45,382 bases of DNA. It comes from Shewanella nanhaiensis. Lineage in GTDB: Bacteria; Pseudomonadota; Gammaproteobacteria; Enterobacterales; Shewanellaceae. Location: contig NZ_JAHZST010000018.1 in assembly GCF_019457885.1 (NCBI RefSeq), positions 75,052 through 120,433 of the forward strand, read 5' to 3'. Shown here in pieces: positions 16,971-26,061 of this stretch. The position numbers and the translations under genes were made by a program. The notes below the pieces were generated by a model that ran no database searches, was not told the DNA's origin, and saw only the letters and a program-made list of their open reading frames with translations. Each line of letters begins with the position of its first letter. The first letter of the stretch is position 1.

Positions 16971-16985
16971 AACATCGAGAAATTT

Positions 16986-18167
16986 ATGAAACAGATAACA
17001 TGTTTATCCTCTCTACTTGGTGTCTTGCTTATTAGTAGCGTGTTAACTCAAGAGTTGCATGCCCACGGCTATATGGATTCACCAAAAGCTCGTCAACAGT
17101 TCTGTGTTGATGATGGCGGCTATTGGTGGCCAGATGATGGCTCCGCAATCCCTAACTTGGCTTGTAGGGCGGCCTTTTTAGAGACTGGAACTAAGCAGTT
17201 GGTTCAAAACAATGAATTTTCTGAAAATGTGGTTGATTATCATAATCTCGCAGCAGTAAAACAGGCGATTCCAAACGGTCAATTGTGCGCGGGTGGAGAT
17301 AGTGAAAAGTCCGGTATGGATACACCGTCTATGCATTGGCAACGAACAGATGTGACTCCTGATATCAATGGACAAGTCTCCATTATATTTGATGCTCACA
17401 CGCCCCATAACCCGAGTTTCTGGGAGTTTTATCTGTCTGATGAAACCTTTGATGTGGCAAATGAGGTGCTCAGCTGGGAGAAGCTGGATCTAATAACTCA
17501 GGTAGGCAATGTTGGAGTCAGTGAGGTCAATGGGAAAAAGGTATACCAAATCATGATCTCTCTTCCTTTGGATAGAGTAGGGCCTGCAACTTTGTATACC
17601 CGTTGGCAGCGTGAAGATGCTGCTGGTGAAGGTTTTTACAACTGCAGCGACATCAACATCATTAATGATTCTCAGCCTCAGGAGTGGGCCGCATTAGAGC
17701 AATATATTGCTAACGGGTTAACCGCTAATGAAGGGGATGAGGTCTGGTTTCGTCTCTTTAGTGCACAAGGTGATGAGCTAGTGTTTGATAAGTTGCAGGT
17801 GACTTCGGCAAACTTGCAGACAGAGTTGTGGGCTCGTCAGCTAGCCGAGTCTGTGATGTCACAACATGGTGAATTAGTGCAGGTTGGAGTTAAGGGAGCC
17901 AGTGGTGAGCTGGTTTACTCTGATGACTTAGCGCTAAATAAAGTCTGGAGCAAACAGTTAGACATCACCTTTAGGCTCGATGTGAAAACCATCAGTGAGC
18001 CACCGAGTTGCCAGTTAACGCCATGGAATGTGGCTACTGTTTATAATACTGGTGGGGAGGTCGTCTATAACTCTATTCGTTATCAAGCACTGTGGTGGAC
18101 GAAAGGGGATGTGCCATCAAGCTCAAGAGAATGGGGCGTGTGGAAAGATTTAGGCCCTTGCCTCTAG
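16986..18167 (+). CDS. AA10 lytic polysaccharide monooxygenase with C-terminal ChtBD3
   Basis: A 393-residue secreted copper monooxygenase that oxidatively cleaves crystalline chitin or cellulose. The signal peptide (1-26) ends LHA, so the mature protein begins with His27 (HGYMDSPKARQ), the N-terminal ligand of the copper histidine brace. The second ligand is probably His141 in TPHNPSFWEF. The AA10 domain ends near GEGFYNCSD. A middle beta-rich domain (about 230-340) and a C-terminal CBM5/12 module (CQLTPWNVATVY, ALWWT, WGVWKDLGPC) follow. The start at 16986 is chosen because it begins the signal peptide with GAGAA before it; the open frame extends 43 codons further upstream. It works naturally with the preceding chitinase. 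Confidence 0.92.
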   Translation: MKQITCLSSLLGVLLISSVLTQELHAHGYMDSPKARQQFCVDDGGYWWPDDGSAIPNLACRAAFLETGTKQLVQNNEFSENVVDYHNLAAVKQAIPNGQLCAGGDSEKSGMDTPSMHWQRTDVTPDINGQVSIIFDAHTPHNPSFWEFYLSDETFDVANEVLSWEKLDLITQVGNVGVSEVNGKKVYQIMISLPLDRVGPATLYTRWQREDAAGEGFYNCSDINIINDSQPQEWAALEQYIANGLTANEGDEVWFRLFSAQGDELVFDKLQVTSANLQTELWARQLAESVMSQHGELVQVGVKGASGELVYSDDLALNKVWSKQLDITFRLDVKTISEPPSCQLTPWNVATVYNTGGEVVYNSIRYQALWWTKGDVPSSSREWGVWKDLGPCL

Positions 18168-18192
18168 TTGGTTTTACATTCTAATGGTATAG

Positions 18193-18229
18193 AAAAAGGC
18201 TTCACAGTTGACACTGGGAAGCCTTTTTT
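18193..18229. terminator. Bidirectional terminator, LPMO / aroH
   Basis: AAAAAGGCTTC (18193-18203) and GAAGCCTTTTT (18218-18228) form the stem, extended inward by CAGT/ACTG after one mismatch. T-runs on both strands serve the converging genes. Confidence 0.9.
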
Positions 18230-18256
18230 AGAAATAGGAAACTATACCGATAGGAA

Positions 18257-19321
18257 CTACTTGTTAAGCAAGTTAATCCTGTCTCTTGATGCTTTTGCCA
18301 GTGCACGAAGTAGTGTTTCAGAGTCTTCCCAATGCAGGCAGGCATCAGTGATGCTCTTACCATAGACAAGGGGCTCACCAGCAATGACTTTTTGGTTGCC
18401 CTCTTCGATAAAACTTTCAGCCATAATACCAGCGATAGCGGTTGAGCCTTGGCGCATCTGCTCCATGATACTATCGGCTACATTCAACTGCTGGGCGTGT
18501 TTCTTCTGACTATTACCGTGGCTGAAATCCACGACCATGCGATGAGAAACACCAACATCACTTAACTGCTCTGCTGCAGTATTGATATCTTCTGCATGGT
18601 AATTAGGTTGTTTACCGCCACGTAGAATGATGTGGCCATACGGATTACCGCTGGTGCGATACACTGCCATGGCACCATCTTTATCTGGTGAGTAGAAAAT
18701 ATGTGGCTCTTTAGCTGCGCGCACCGCATCGATAGCGATATTAATGTTGCCATCGGTACCATTTTTAAAACCGACAGGGCAGGAGAGTGCTGATGCCATT
18801 TCGCGGTGGATCTGGCTTTCAGTAGTACGGGCTCCGACAGCGCCCCAAGTGATGAGGTCAGCAATATATTGACCGTTCACCATATCGAGAAACTCAGTGG
18901 CGATAGGCAGTTTAAGCTCAGTGATCTCTTGTAATAATTGACGTGCTAAACGTAAGCCTTTGTTGGCATTAAAGCTGCCATCGAGATCTGGGTCTGAAAT
19001 TAAGCCTTTCCAGCCGACAGTCGTTCTAGGCTTTTCAAAGTAGACACGCATTAAAATGCATAGATCATCCTTTAACTCTTGGTGCAGCGTAGCAAGACGC
19101 TTTGCATAATCTATTGCAGCTGTCGTGTCATGGATTGAGCATGGGCCGATGATCACTAATAGTCGTTGATCATCGCCTTTTAAAATGGCTTCTACTTCAC
19201 GGCGTTGTTGTACTAAGTAATCGGCAGCATCTTGTGTTAACGGAAACTCAGAGGCTAACTTAGCTGGAGAGATAGCTTTACATAATAAAGTGGTGCGTAG
19301 TTCATCTGTTTTAATGGTCAT
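18257..19321 (-). CDS. aroH: 3-deoxy-7-phosphoheptulonate (DAHP) synthase, AroH-like
   Basis: A 354-residue class I (AroFGH) DAHP synthase that joins PEP and erythrose-4-phosphate, the first step of the shikimate pathway. Motifs are IIGPCSIHD, YFEKPRTTVGWKGLISDP, GARTTESQIHREMAS, PVGFKNGTDGN, GNPYGHIILRGGK and VVDFSHGNSQK. The N-terminus TDELRT and the span LITWGAVGARTTES resemble the Trp-sensitive E. coli AroH more than AroF or AroG, hence the symbol; the effector is not certain. No clear ribosome site precedes the ATG. No TrpR or TyrR box was recognised upstream, but two GCACNGTGC palindromes lie there. Confidence 0.88.
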   Translation of the reverse strand: MTIKTDELRTTLLCKAISPAKLASEFPLTQDAADYLVQQRREVEAILKGDDQRLLVIIGPCSIHDTTAAIDYAKRLATLHQELKDDLCILMRVYFEKPRTTVGWKGLISDPDLDGSFNANKGLRLARQLLQEITELKLPIATEFLDMVNGQYIADLITWGAVGARTTESQIHREMASALSCPVGFKNGTDGNINIAIDAVRAAKEPHIFYSPDKDGAMAVYRTSGNPYGHIILRGGKQPNYHAEDINTAAEQLSDVGVSHRMVVDFSHGNSQKKHAQQLNVADSIMEQMRQGSTAIAGIMAESFIEEGNQKVIAGEPLVYGKSITDACLHWEDSETLLRALAKASRDRINLLNK

Positions 19322-19390
19322 TCATTATACCGAGCGTTCGTATGGGCATTTTGCCTGATTGCATCGGATTATAACGAATCATGACAGGAT

Positions 19391-19440
19391 GCACAGTGCC
19401 TAACTCGGGAAAAATTGGAGTATTTATGGTGCACCGTGCA
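19391..19440. promoter_or_regulatory. Pair of GCACNGTGC palindromes upstream of aroH
   Basis: GCACAGTGC (19391-19399) and TGCACCGTGCA (19430-19440) share the palindromic form GCACNGTGC with centres 40 bases apart, 70-120 bases upstream of aroH. The even spacing suggests paired operators. I do not recognise the regulator. Confidence 0.35.
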
Positions 19441-19465
19441 TATTAATTGCCAAAAAGGGACTGTT

Positions 19466-19516
19466 CTGCCTATATAGGTCGAATGGCTGAGCCAATATTG
19501 CATCTTATATAGGCAG
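19466..19516. repeat. 11-base inverted repeat between aroH and ppsR
   Basis: CTGCCTATATA (19466-19476) and TATATAGGCAG (19506-19516) are perfect complements with a 29-base interval. The left arm also contains the 10-base palindrome CCTATATAGG (19469-19478). It sits just past the ppsR stop and has no T-run. Confidence 0.5.
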
Positions 19517-19522
19517 TCATGA

Positions 19523-20335
19523 TTAGAACATATGGCGTTCGAGTCCTGTCATGGCTAAAATTTTCGTTGCGATCTCTTCAACAGAGTGGTTGGTCGTATT
19601 AACGAAAGGGATCCGCTCGCGTTTATACATCATTTCGACCTCTTTCACCTCGATTCGGCACTGCCTTAATGATGAGTATCGGCTGTTCTCCATGCGACTT
19701 TGACGTATCTCATGCAGACGCACGGGATCGATGGTTAGACCGAATAGTTTGCTCTTATTCTTTTTTAGTGCATCGGGTAGCTTAAGATTATCCATGTCAT
19801 CTTCGACAAAAGGGTAGTTAGCGGCTTTTATACCAAACTGCATTGAAAGGTAGAGACTACTTGGTGTTTTGCCACAACGAGATACACCAAGCAGTACCAA
19901 ATCGGCCTTATCGATATGTTTTAAAGTCTGTCCATCATCGTTATCCATCGCATAATTTATTGCATCGATACGCGCTTCATAGCTCTCGTTCATGTTTCCA
20001 TGAGTACGATGAACGACGGGAGTCGCAGAAATACCTAATTGTTGCTCTAATGGGGCCACAAAAGTGTTCAAAAAGTCGTAATCAAGGCCTTCACTGCTAT
20101 AGATGATGTCTCTGATCTCCGCTTTAACGATGGAGTGGAAGACTAAAGGGCGTTCACCTGTTGTAATAAAACAATCATTGATTTGAGCCTTTACTTCATT
20201 TGCTTTAGATTCTGTCTCAACAAATGGAATGGTAAGTGCTTCAAACTCAACAGGAAACTGAGACAAAACTGCATGCCCAAACACCTCTGCTGTGATCGCT
20301 GTCCCGTCTGAGATATAAAATACTTTACGTAACAT
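19523..20335 (-). CDS. ppsR: PEP synthase regulatory protein (PSRP, bifunctional kinase/phosphorylase)
   Basis: A 270-residue DUF299-family protein that switches PEP synthase off by ADP-dependent phosphorylation of an active-site threonine and back on by Pi-dependent dephosphorylation. The N-terminus LRKVFYISDGTAITAE and the P-loop-like GVSRCGKTPSS (150-160) are diagnostic. The open frame runs 51 codons further upstream, but the start at 20335 fits the family N-terminus and has AGAGGT before it. It is divergent from its target ppsA, as in other gammaproteobacteria, and a HexR-like palindrome lies 14 bases before its start. Confidence 0.95.
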   Translation of the reverse strand: MLRKVFYISDGTAITAEVFGHAVLSQFPVEFEALTIPFVETESKANEVKAQINDCFITTGERPLVFHSIVKAEIRDIIYSSEGLDYDFLNTFVAPLEQQLGISATPVVHRTHGNMNESYEARIDAINYAMDNDDGQTLKHIDKADLVLLGVSRCGKTPSSLYLSMQFGIKAANYPFVEDDMDNLKLPDALKKNKSKLFGLTIDPVRLHEIRQSRMENSRYSSLRQCRIEVKEVEMMYKRERIPFVNTTNHSVEEIATKILAMTGLERHMF

Positions 20336-20348
20336 TTTGACCTCTTGT

Positions 20349-20363
20349 AGTAATAAAATTACA
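20349..20363. promoter_or_regulatory. HexR-like operator between ppsR and ppsA
   Basis: AGTAATAAAATTACA contains the palindrome GTAAT-AAA-ATTAC and differs by two bases from the HexR consensus TGTAATTAAATTACA that I recall for Shewanella. HexR is known there to control ppsA. The site is about 100 bases upstream of ppsA, compatible with activation. Confidence 0.65.
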
Positions 20364-20461
20364 AATAAAATTATAGATTTACGTGCGTTGTGCTGGAGTG
20401 TAAAATGCCGCTGCCCTCCTGTGAAGGGGCCACACTGAAATAAACTTGCGGAGATAGAACT

Positions 20462-22831
20462 GTGCAACAATATGTACTCTGGTATCAAGAATTAAGCATG
20501 GGTGACGTCAACAAGGTAGGCGGTAAAAACGCTTCTCTTGGAGAGATGATTAGCAATTTATCTAACGCAGGTGTTCAAGTGCCTGGCGGTTTTGCAACCA
20601 CCTCTCACGCGTTCAATGAGTTTCTTGAACAAAGTGGACTTAACCAGAAGATATACGACACTCTAGATGTTTTAGATGTAGATGACGTGAACGCACTCGC
20701 TACAGCCGGTGCACAGATCAGACAATGGGTGATCGATACCCCATTCCATAGCGAATTTGAGCAAGTTGTTCGTGATTCATACGATAAGCTCTCCTCAGAA
20801 ACTAAAGATGCCTCATTTGCGGTTCGCTCATCTGCGACTGCTGAAGATATGCCTGATGCATCATTCGCTGGCCAACAAGAAACATTCCTGAACGTTAAAG
20901 GTTATGATTCTGTTTTGGTCGCAATTAAGCATGTTTTTGCTTCTTTGTTTAACGACAGAGCTATTTCATACCGTGTTCACCAAGGTTATGACCATAAAGG
21001 TGTTGCCTTATCTGCCGGTGTTCAGCGTATGGTTCGCTCTGATACCGCCGCTTCTGGTGTTATGTTCACCATGGACACTGAGTCTGGTAACAATGATGTG
21101 GTATTTATTACCTCTTCATTTGGTCTAGGCGAAATGGTTGTTCAAGGTGCGGTTAACCCAGATGAATTTTATGTGCATAAGCCAAGCTTAACTGCAGGCA
21201 ATAAAGCGGTTGTACGCCGTAATATTGGTAGCAAGTTGATACAGATGGTTTATTCAGATGATCTTGAACATGGTAAACAGGTTAAGATTGAAGATGTACC
21301 AGCCGATCTACGTCGCCAATTCTCAGTGAATGACGATGAAGTGATGGAGCTGGCTAAGCAGGCTATGATCATCGAGAAGCACTACGGTCGTCCAATGGAT
21401 ATCGAGTGGGCTAAAGATGGTAATGATGGCAAGCTTTATATCGTTCAAGCTCGTCCAGAGACAGTTCGTTCTCGTGAAGATGTGCAGTTAATTGAACGTT
21501 ATCATCTACAGACTAAGAGCGATGTTATCTGTGAAGGCCGCGCAATCGGTCATAAGATAGGTAGCGGTGTTGCTAAAGTGCTGTCATCAATCGATGATAT
21601 GGACCAGATCCAAGACGGTGATGTACTTGTTACTGACATGACAGATCCAGATTGGGAACCTATCATGAAACGCGCTAGCGCGATTGTCACCAACCGTGGC
21701 GGACGTACTTGTCATGCAGCGATTATCGCTCGTGAGCTTGGGGTTCCAGCCGTTGTAGGTTGTGGTGATGTGACTGAGCGTATTAAGAACGGTCAGGAAG
21801 TGACAGTTTCTTGTGCCGAAGGTGATACTGGCTTTATCTACGAAGGTGTTCAAGAGTTTGATGTTGTTCGCTCTCGTGTCGATTCAATGCCTGAGTTGCC
21901 GATGAAGATCATGATGAACGTAGGTAACCCTGACAGAGCATTCGATTTTGCTCGTCTTCCTAATGAAGGGGTTGGTCTAGCGCGTCTTGAGTTTATCATT
22001 AACCGCATGATAGGTATTCACCCTAAAGCTCTTCTTGAATTTAACCAACAAGATGCTGCGCTTCAGGCTGAAATACATGAGATGATTGCAGGTTACGATT
22101 CTCCTGTTGAGTACTATGTTGCGCGTTTGGTTGAAGGGATTGCGACGATAGCTTCAGCTTTCCATCCAAAGAAAGTGATTGTTCGTATGTCTGATTTTAA
22201 GTCAAACGAATACGCTAACTTGGTGGGTGGCGATAGGTATGAGCCAGAGGAAGAGAACCCAATGTTGGGCTTCCGTGGTGCTAGCCGTTATATCTCTGAA
22301 TCCTTCCGTGATTGTTTTGCACTTGAGTGTGAAGCGATTAAACGCGTTCGTAATGAGATGGGCTTGAAGAACGTTGAGATCATGATCCCATTTGTTCGTA
22401 CAGTCAGTGAAGCATCACAGGTGATAGAGCTACTGAAAGAGCAAGGTCTTGAGCGTGGTAAAGATGGACTTCGTGTCATCATGATGTGTGAGCTTCCATC
22501 TAACGCCCTGTTAGCTGATCAGTTCTTAGAGCATTTCGATGGCTTTTCTATCGGTTCAAACGATTTGACACAACTGACATTAGGTCTAGATCGTGACTCA
22601 GGTATCATCAGTCATCTATTTGATGAGCGTAACGATGCGGTTAAGGCATTGCTAGCAATGGCAATTAAAGCGGCTAAAGCTAAGGGCGCTTACGTTGGTA
22701 TTTGTGGTCAAGGTCCTTCAGATCATGCCGATTTTGCGGCTTGGTTGGTTGAGCAGGGGATTGATACTGTATCACTAAACCCAGATACCGTTATCGATAC
22801 TTGGTTGTACCTAGGTAAAGAGCACGCTTAA
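20462..22831 (+). CDS. ppsA: Phosphoenolpyruvate synthase
   Basis: A 789-residue cytosolic enzyme that makes PEP, AMP and phosphate from pyruvate and ATP, the gluconeogenic entry from pyruvate or lactate. The ATP-grasp N-terminal domain has GGKNASLGEM and SSATAEDMPDASFAGQQET. The swivelling phosphohistidine domain has GGRTCHAAIIARELG with catalytic His418. The PEP-binding barrel has GVGLARLEFI, MLGFRGASRY, FSIGSNDLTQLTLGLDRDS and GICGQGPSDH. The start is GTG with GGAGAT 8 bases upstream. It faces ppsR, its regulator. Length is normal for the family. Confidence 0.97.
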   Translation: MQQYVLWYQELSMGDVNKVGGKNASLGEMISNLSNAGVQVPGGFATTSHAFNEFLEQSGLNQKIYDTLDVLDVDDVNALATAGAQIRQWVIDTPFHSEFEQVVRDSYDKLSSETKDASFAVRSSATAEDMPDASFAGQQETFLNVKGYDSVLVAIKHVFASLFNDRAISYRVHQGYDHKGVALSAGVQRMVRSDTAASGVMFTMDTESGNNDVVFITSSFGLGEMVVQGAVNPDEFYVHKPSLTAGNKAVVRRNIGSKLIQMVYSDDLEHGKQVKIEDVPADLRRQFSVNDDEVMELAKQAMIIEKHYGRPMDIEWAKDGNDGKLYIVQARPETVRSREDVQLIERYHLQTKSDVICEGRAIGHKIGSGVAKVLSSIDDMDQIQDGDVLVTDMTDPDWEPIMKRASAIVTNRGGRTCHAAIIARELGVPAVVGCGDVTERIKNGQEVTVSCAEGDTGFIYEGVQEFDVVRSRVDSMPELPMKIMMNVGNPDRAFDFARLPNEGVGLARLEFIINRMIGIHPKALLEFNQQDAALQAEIHEMIAGYDSPVEYYVARLVEGIATIASAFHPKKVIVRMSDFKSNEYANLVGGDRYEPEEENPMLGFRGASRYISESFRDCFALECEAIKRVRNEMGLKNVEIMIPFVRTVSEASQVIELLKEQGLERGKDGLRVIMMCELPSNALLADQFLEHFDGFSIGSNDLTQLTLGLDRDSGIISHLFDERNDAVKALLAMAIKAAKAKGAYVGICGQGPSDHADFAAWLVEQGIDTVSLNPDTVIDTWLYLGKEHA

Positions 22832-22860
22832 TTATTCTTAAAATAGAATAAGCTAATCAC

Positions 22861-22889
22861 AAAAGCCGCTACTTAGCGGCTTTTTTTTT
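22861..22889 (+). terminator. Terminator of ppsA
   Basis: AAAAGCCGCT (22861-22870) pairs with AGCGGCTTTT (22875-22884) around ACTT, followed by a run of nine T residues in total. Confidence 0.92.
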
Positions 22890-22937
22890 GTTTATACTGT
22901 TTAGCCAACTAATAAAAAAATATAGATAGAAACTACT

Positions 22938-25900
22938 ATGTCACCGAACGTGAGCTTGCCTAAATTATCCCATGAACAAACGCTTGAACCTGTATACCTC
23001 TCCTTTCTTGGTGCGTTAGCCCAGAGCGAGTTCAGTGGTGATATTGATAAACGTTATAGTGCTCGTTTAGCCCAAGCCACAGATAATTCGGTCTATCAGT
23101 TTTTACCACAAGCGGTTATCTATCCAAGAGATCAACAAGATGTCAGCATTGCTCTGACATTAGCGGCAAAAAGTGAGTTTGATAAAGTGGTGTTTAGTGC
23201 CAGAGGTGGCGGCACGGGAACCAATGGTCAATCACTTACCCACGGATTAATTTTAGACTTGTCGCGCTACCTTAACAAAGTGGTTGAAATCAATGCTGAG
23301 GAGGGCTGGGTAAAGGTGCAGGCTGGTGTGGTGAAAGATGCACTTAATGATGCGCTGCGCCCTCATGGTTTCTTTTTTAGTCCAGATCTCTCTACATCCA
23401 ATCGAGCCACCATAGGCGGCATGGTTAATACCGATGCATCAGGTGCTGGCTCCTTAGTGTATGGGAAAACATCCGATCATGTGCTTGCGTTATCGAGTGT
23501 GCTTTATGATGGCAGCGTACTTGAGACCTGCGCTGTATCAAATGATGAACTGGCTCGTATAGACGACATTACGCAGAATGCTTTGGGGCAAAAGTTAACC
23601 GAAGAGGTAGCTTCAATTTGTCGTAATAACCGCGCTGAAATTGAAGCGCGTTTTCCTGAATTAAACCGCTTTCTGACAGGTTATGATCTGAAAAATGTGT
23701 GGAATGATGAGCTCAGTGAGTTCAATCTATCTCGGATCTTAACAGGATCTGAGGGAACCCTCGCGGTTATCACCGAAGCTAAACTTAATATCACACCACT
23801 GCCAAGTGTGCGCATGATGGTCAATATCAAGTATGACTCGTTTGAGTCGGCATTGAGGCACGCGCCAGACTTAGTCAAAGCTAAAGCGACGGTGGTTGAA
23901 ACGGTCGACTCTAAAGTGCTCAACCTTGCCCAGCAAGACATTATCTGGCATTCGGTTTCAGACTTGATAAAAGAGGTGCCTGGTAGTGTTATCGATGGTC
24001 TTAATATGGTTGAGTTTGCTGGAGATAAAGAGGAGGTTGAAGCCAAAGTTGCAGCACTTGAATCTGTTCTTGAGCAGCAGATAAAAGCCTCTGCTGGTGG
24101 ATTACTTGGCTATCAGGTTACCAGCGATAAACCCAGTATTAACATGATCTATGCTATGCGGAAAAAAGCGGTAGGTCTGCTTGGTGCAACAAAAGGAAGG
24201 CGTAAGCCACTGGCATTTGCTGAGGACACTGCCGTACCACCAGAAAAGCTCGCCGATTTCATTATGGAGTTCAGAGCGCTACTTGATAGCCATGAGTTGC
24301 AATATGGCATGTTTGGCCATGTCGATGCAGGTGTTTTGCACGTTAGGCCTGCACTGGATATGTGTGATGTTAATGATGAAAGGCTGCTTAAGACAGTGTC
24401 GGATCAGGTTGCTGACTTGACCCTCAAGTATGGCGGTTTAATGTGGGGAGAACACGGTAAAGGGGTACGTGGTGAATACGGCCCTGCAGTTTTTGGTGAT
24501 GAGCTCTATAGTTTACTTGAGGAGGTAAAAGGCCTCTTCGATCCTCATAACAAGCTCAATCCAGGTAAGCTTGTTGCTCCTAAAGGGGCGGGGGCGCTTA
24601 TCTACAATGTTGACAGTGCTAAGCGTGGTAGTTTTGACAGACAGATCCCAATTAAGACTCGTGATGCTTTCCCTGATGTGATGAACTGTAACGGCAATGG
24701 GTTATGTTTTAATTACAGCCATTATTCACCCATGTGTCCCTCATTTAAAGTGACCGGTGACAGAGTACAGTCACCGAAAGGCCGAGCGGGTTTAATGCGT
24801 GAATGGCTTCGCTTACTTGAAAGTGAAGGGGTGGATCTTGATGCTCTAGCTAAAGCCAAACCATTAGGGTTGCTTCAAAGAGCACAAAATAGTTTAAAGA
24901 TAGAGAGTGAATACGACTACTCCCATGAAGTGATGGAATCGCTAAAGGGCTGCCTAGCCTGTAAGGCATGTTCATCTCAATGTCCGGTTAAGGTCGACGT
25001 GCCTAAGTTTAGGGCTCAGTTTTTTAATATCTATTATCAGAGGTATCTGCGCCCAACAAAGGATTACTTGGTTGCGGGCATAGAAGATGCGCTTCCTGTC
25101 ATGGCCAGTATGCCAAAGCTAACGAACGCCGTTTCTCAGAACCCTGTTAGCCAGTGGGTGATAAAACGAGCACTAGGGTATGTGGATGCACCTGCATTAT
25201 CAGTACCTACCCTTAAACAGCGTCTGGATGGCCATGGTAGCAGGGGATATGATCTTGAGACGTTAGCAGGTATTCCTGATGGCGAACGCTGTGAATATGT
25301 GTTGGTTGTGCAAGACCCATTTAACAGTTATTACGAGGCAGGCACGGTTTATCGTTTTATTAAACTGATTGAGAAAATGGGCTTAAAACCTGTTCTGCTT
25401 CCTTTTAAGCCAAATGGAAAGCCTATTCACATTAAAGGTTTCTTAGATAAATTTGCTAAAACGGCCAAGTCGTCGGCAGATTTTTTAGCTCAGGTGCATA
25501 AACTTAATATCCCTATGGTAGGCGTCGATCCCGCTATGGTGCTCTGTTATCGTGATGAATACCGAGAGGTACTCGGTGATGAGTGTGGTGATTTTGAAGT
25601 AAAGCTAGCAAACGAGTGGTTATTGGAGGCGATAAAGTCCCACACTGTCAACAGGCCAAGCTCTGGGTTAAAGCCCGAGTCGAAACCTGAGTTCACCTGG
25701 TTTAGCCACTGTACTGAGTCAACGGCTAAGCCCAATACCGCAAAAGAGTGGCAGTTGATATTTGCACACTTTGGTGCAGAGCTTAAAACGGCCAATATGG
25801 GGTGCTGCGGCATGGCGGGAACTTATGGCCATGAACTGGAGAACCAGCAACGTTCCCGCGAACTCTTTAGTATGTCTTGGGAGCAGGCATTAAAGGCGTT

Positions 25901-26009
25901 ACCTCAGGAGCAGATATTAGTTTCAGGTTACTCCTGTCGCAGTCAGGTTAAACGTTTTGGTGGCTTTAAGCCTAAACACCCTCTTGAAGCGCTACTTAGC
26001 TTAATATAA
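22938..26009 (+). CDS. ydiJ: YdiJ-type FAD/Fe-S D-2-hydroxyglutarate dehydrogenase
   Basis: A 1023-residue fused oxidoreductase. The N-terminal FAD-binding (VAO-type) part has ARGGGTGTNGQSL and STSNRATIGGMVNTDASG, then the FAD-oxidase C domain (MFGHVDAGVLHVRPALDM). A ferredoxin-like part (about 580-690) has the clusters CNGNGLCFN, CPSF and CLACKACSSQCP. A cysteine-rich CCG-type domain ends the chain (HCTES, CCGMAGTYGHE, SGYSCRSQVKRF). It aligns along its length with E. coli YdiJ (1018 aa), reported to oxidise D-2-hydroxyglutarate, a by-product of serine synthesis. The ribosome site is weak. The DUF1285 gene follows by 52 bases. Confidence 0.9.
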   Translation: MSPNVSLPKLSHEQTLEPVYLSFLGALAQSEFSGDIDKRYSARLAQATDNSVYQFLPQAVIYPRDQQDVSIALTLAAKSEFDKVVFSARGGGTGTNGQSLTHGLILDLSRYLNKVVEINAEEGWVKVQAGVVKDALNDALRPHGFFFSPDLSTSNRATIGGMVNTDASGAGSLVYGKTSDHVLALSSVLYDGSVLETCAVSNDELARIDDITQNALGQKLTEEVASICRNNRAEIEARFPELNRFLTGYDLKNVWNDELSEFNLSRILTGSEGTLAVITEAKLNITPLPSVRMMVNIKYDSFESALRHAPDLVKAKATVVETVDSKVLNLAQQDIIWHSVSDLIKEVPGSVIDGLNMVEFAGDKEEVEAKVAALESVLEQQIKASAGGLLGYQVTSDKPSINMIYAMRKKAVGLLGATKGRRKPLAFAEDTAVPPEKLADFIMEFRALLDSHELQYGMFGHVDAGVLHVRPALDMCDVNDERLLKTVSDQVADLTLKYGGLMWGEHGKGVRGEYGPAVFGDELYSLLEEVKGLFDPHNKLNPGKLVAPKGAGALIYNVDSAKRGSFDRQIPIKTRDAFPDVMNCNGNGLCFNYSHYSPMCPSFKVTGDRVQSPKGRAGLMREWLRLLESEGVDLDALAKAKPLGLLQRAQNSLKIESEYDYSHEVMESLKGCLACKACSSQCPVKVDVPKFRAQFFNIYYQRYLRPTKDYLVAGIEDALPVMASMPKLTNAVSQNPVSQWVIKRALGYVDAPALSVPTLKQRLDGHGSRGYDLETLAGIPDGERCEYVLVVQDPFNSYYEAGTVYRFIKLIEKMGLKPVLLPFKPNGKPIHIKGFLDKFAKTAKSSADFLAQVHKLNIPMVGVDPAMVLCYRDEYREVLGDECGDFEVKLANEWLLEAIKSHTVNRPSSGLKPESKPEFTWFSHCTESTAKPNTAKEWQLIFAHFGAELKTANMGCCGMAGTYGHELENQQRSRELFSMSWEQALKALPQEQILVSGYSCRSQVKRFGGFKPKHPLEALLSLI

Positions 26010-26061
26010 TTCAATCTCAATAGGCGATGAGGCGAGTTTGTTCTGGCCTCATGGAGGTGGT

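Noticed and set aside
16857..16985. 43-codon N-terminal extension of the LPMO frame
   Set aside because: It crosses two strong hairpins and would bury the signal peptide; the ATG at 16986 begins a canonical export signal.
20344..20363. TGTAGT-N6-ATTACA as the HexR register
   Set aside because: The half-site spacing would be too long; the overlapping GTAAT-AAA-ATTAC register fits the known spacing.
20413..20430. GCCC...GGGC hairpin in the ppsA leader as a riboswitch or attenuator
   Set aside because: The stem is only four pairs plus a G-U and has no conserved features I can name.
20336..20488. Long N-terminal extension of ppsR overlapping ppsA
   Set aside because: The family starts at LRKVFYISDG, AGAGGT precedes that ATG, and the extension would run through the HexR-like site and the ppsA start.
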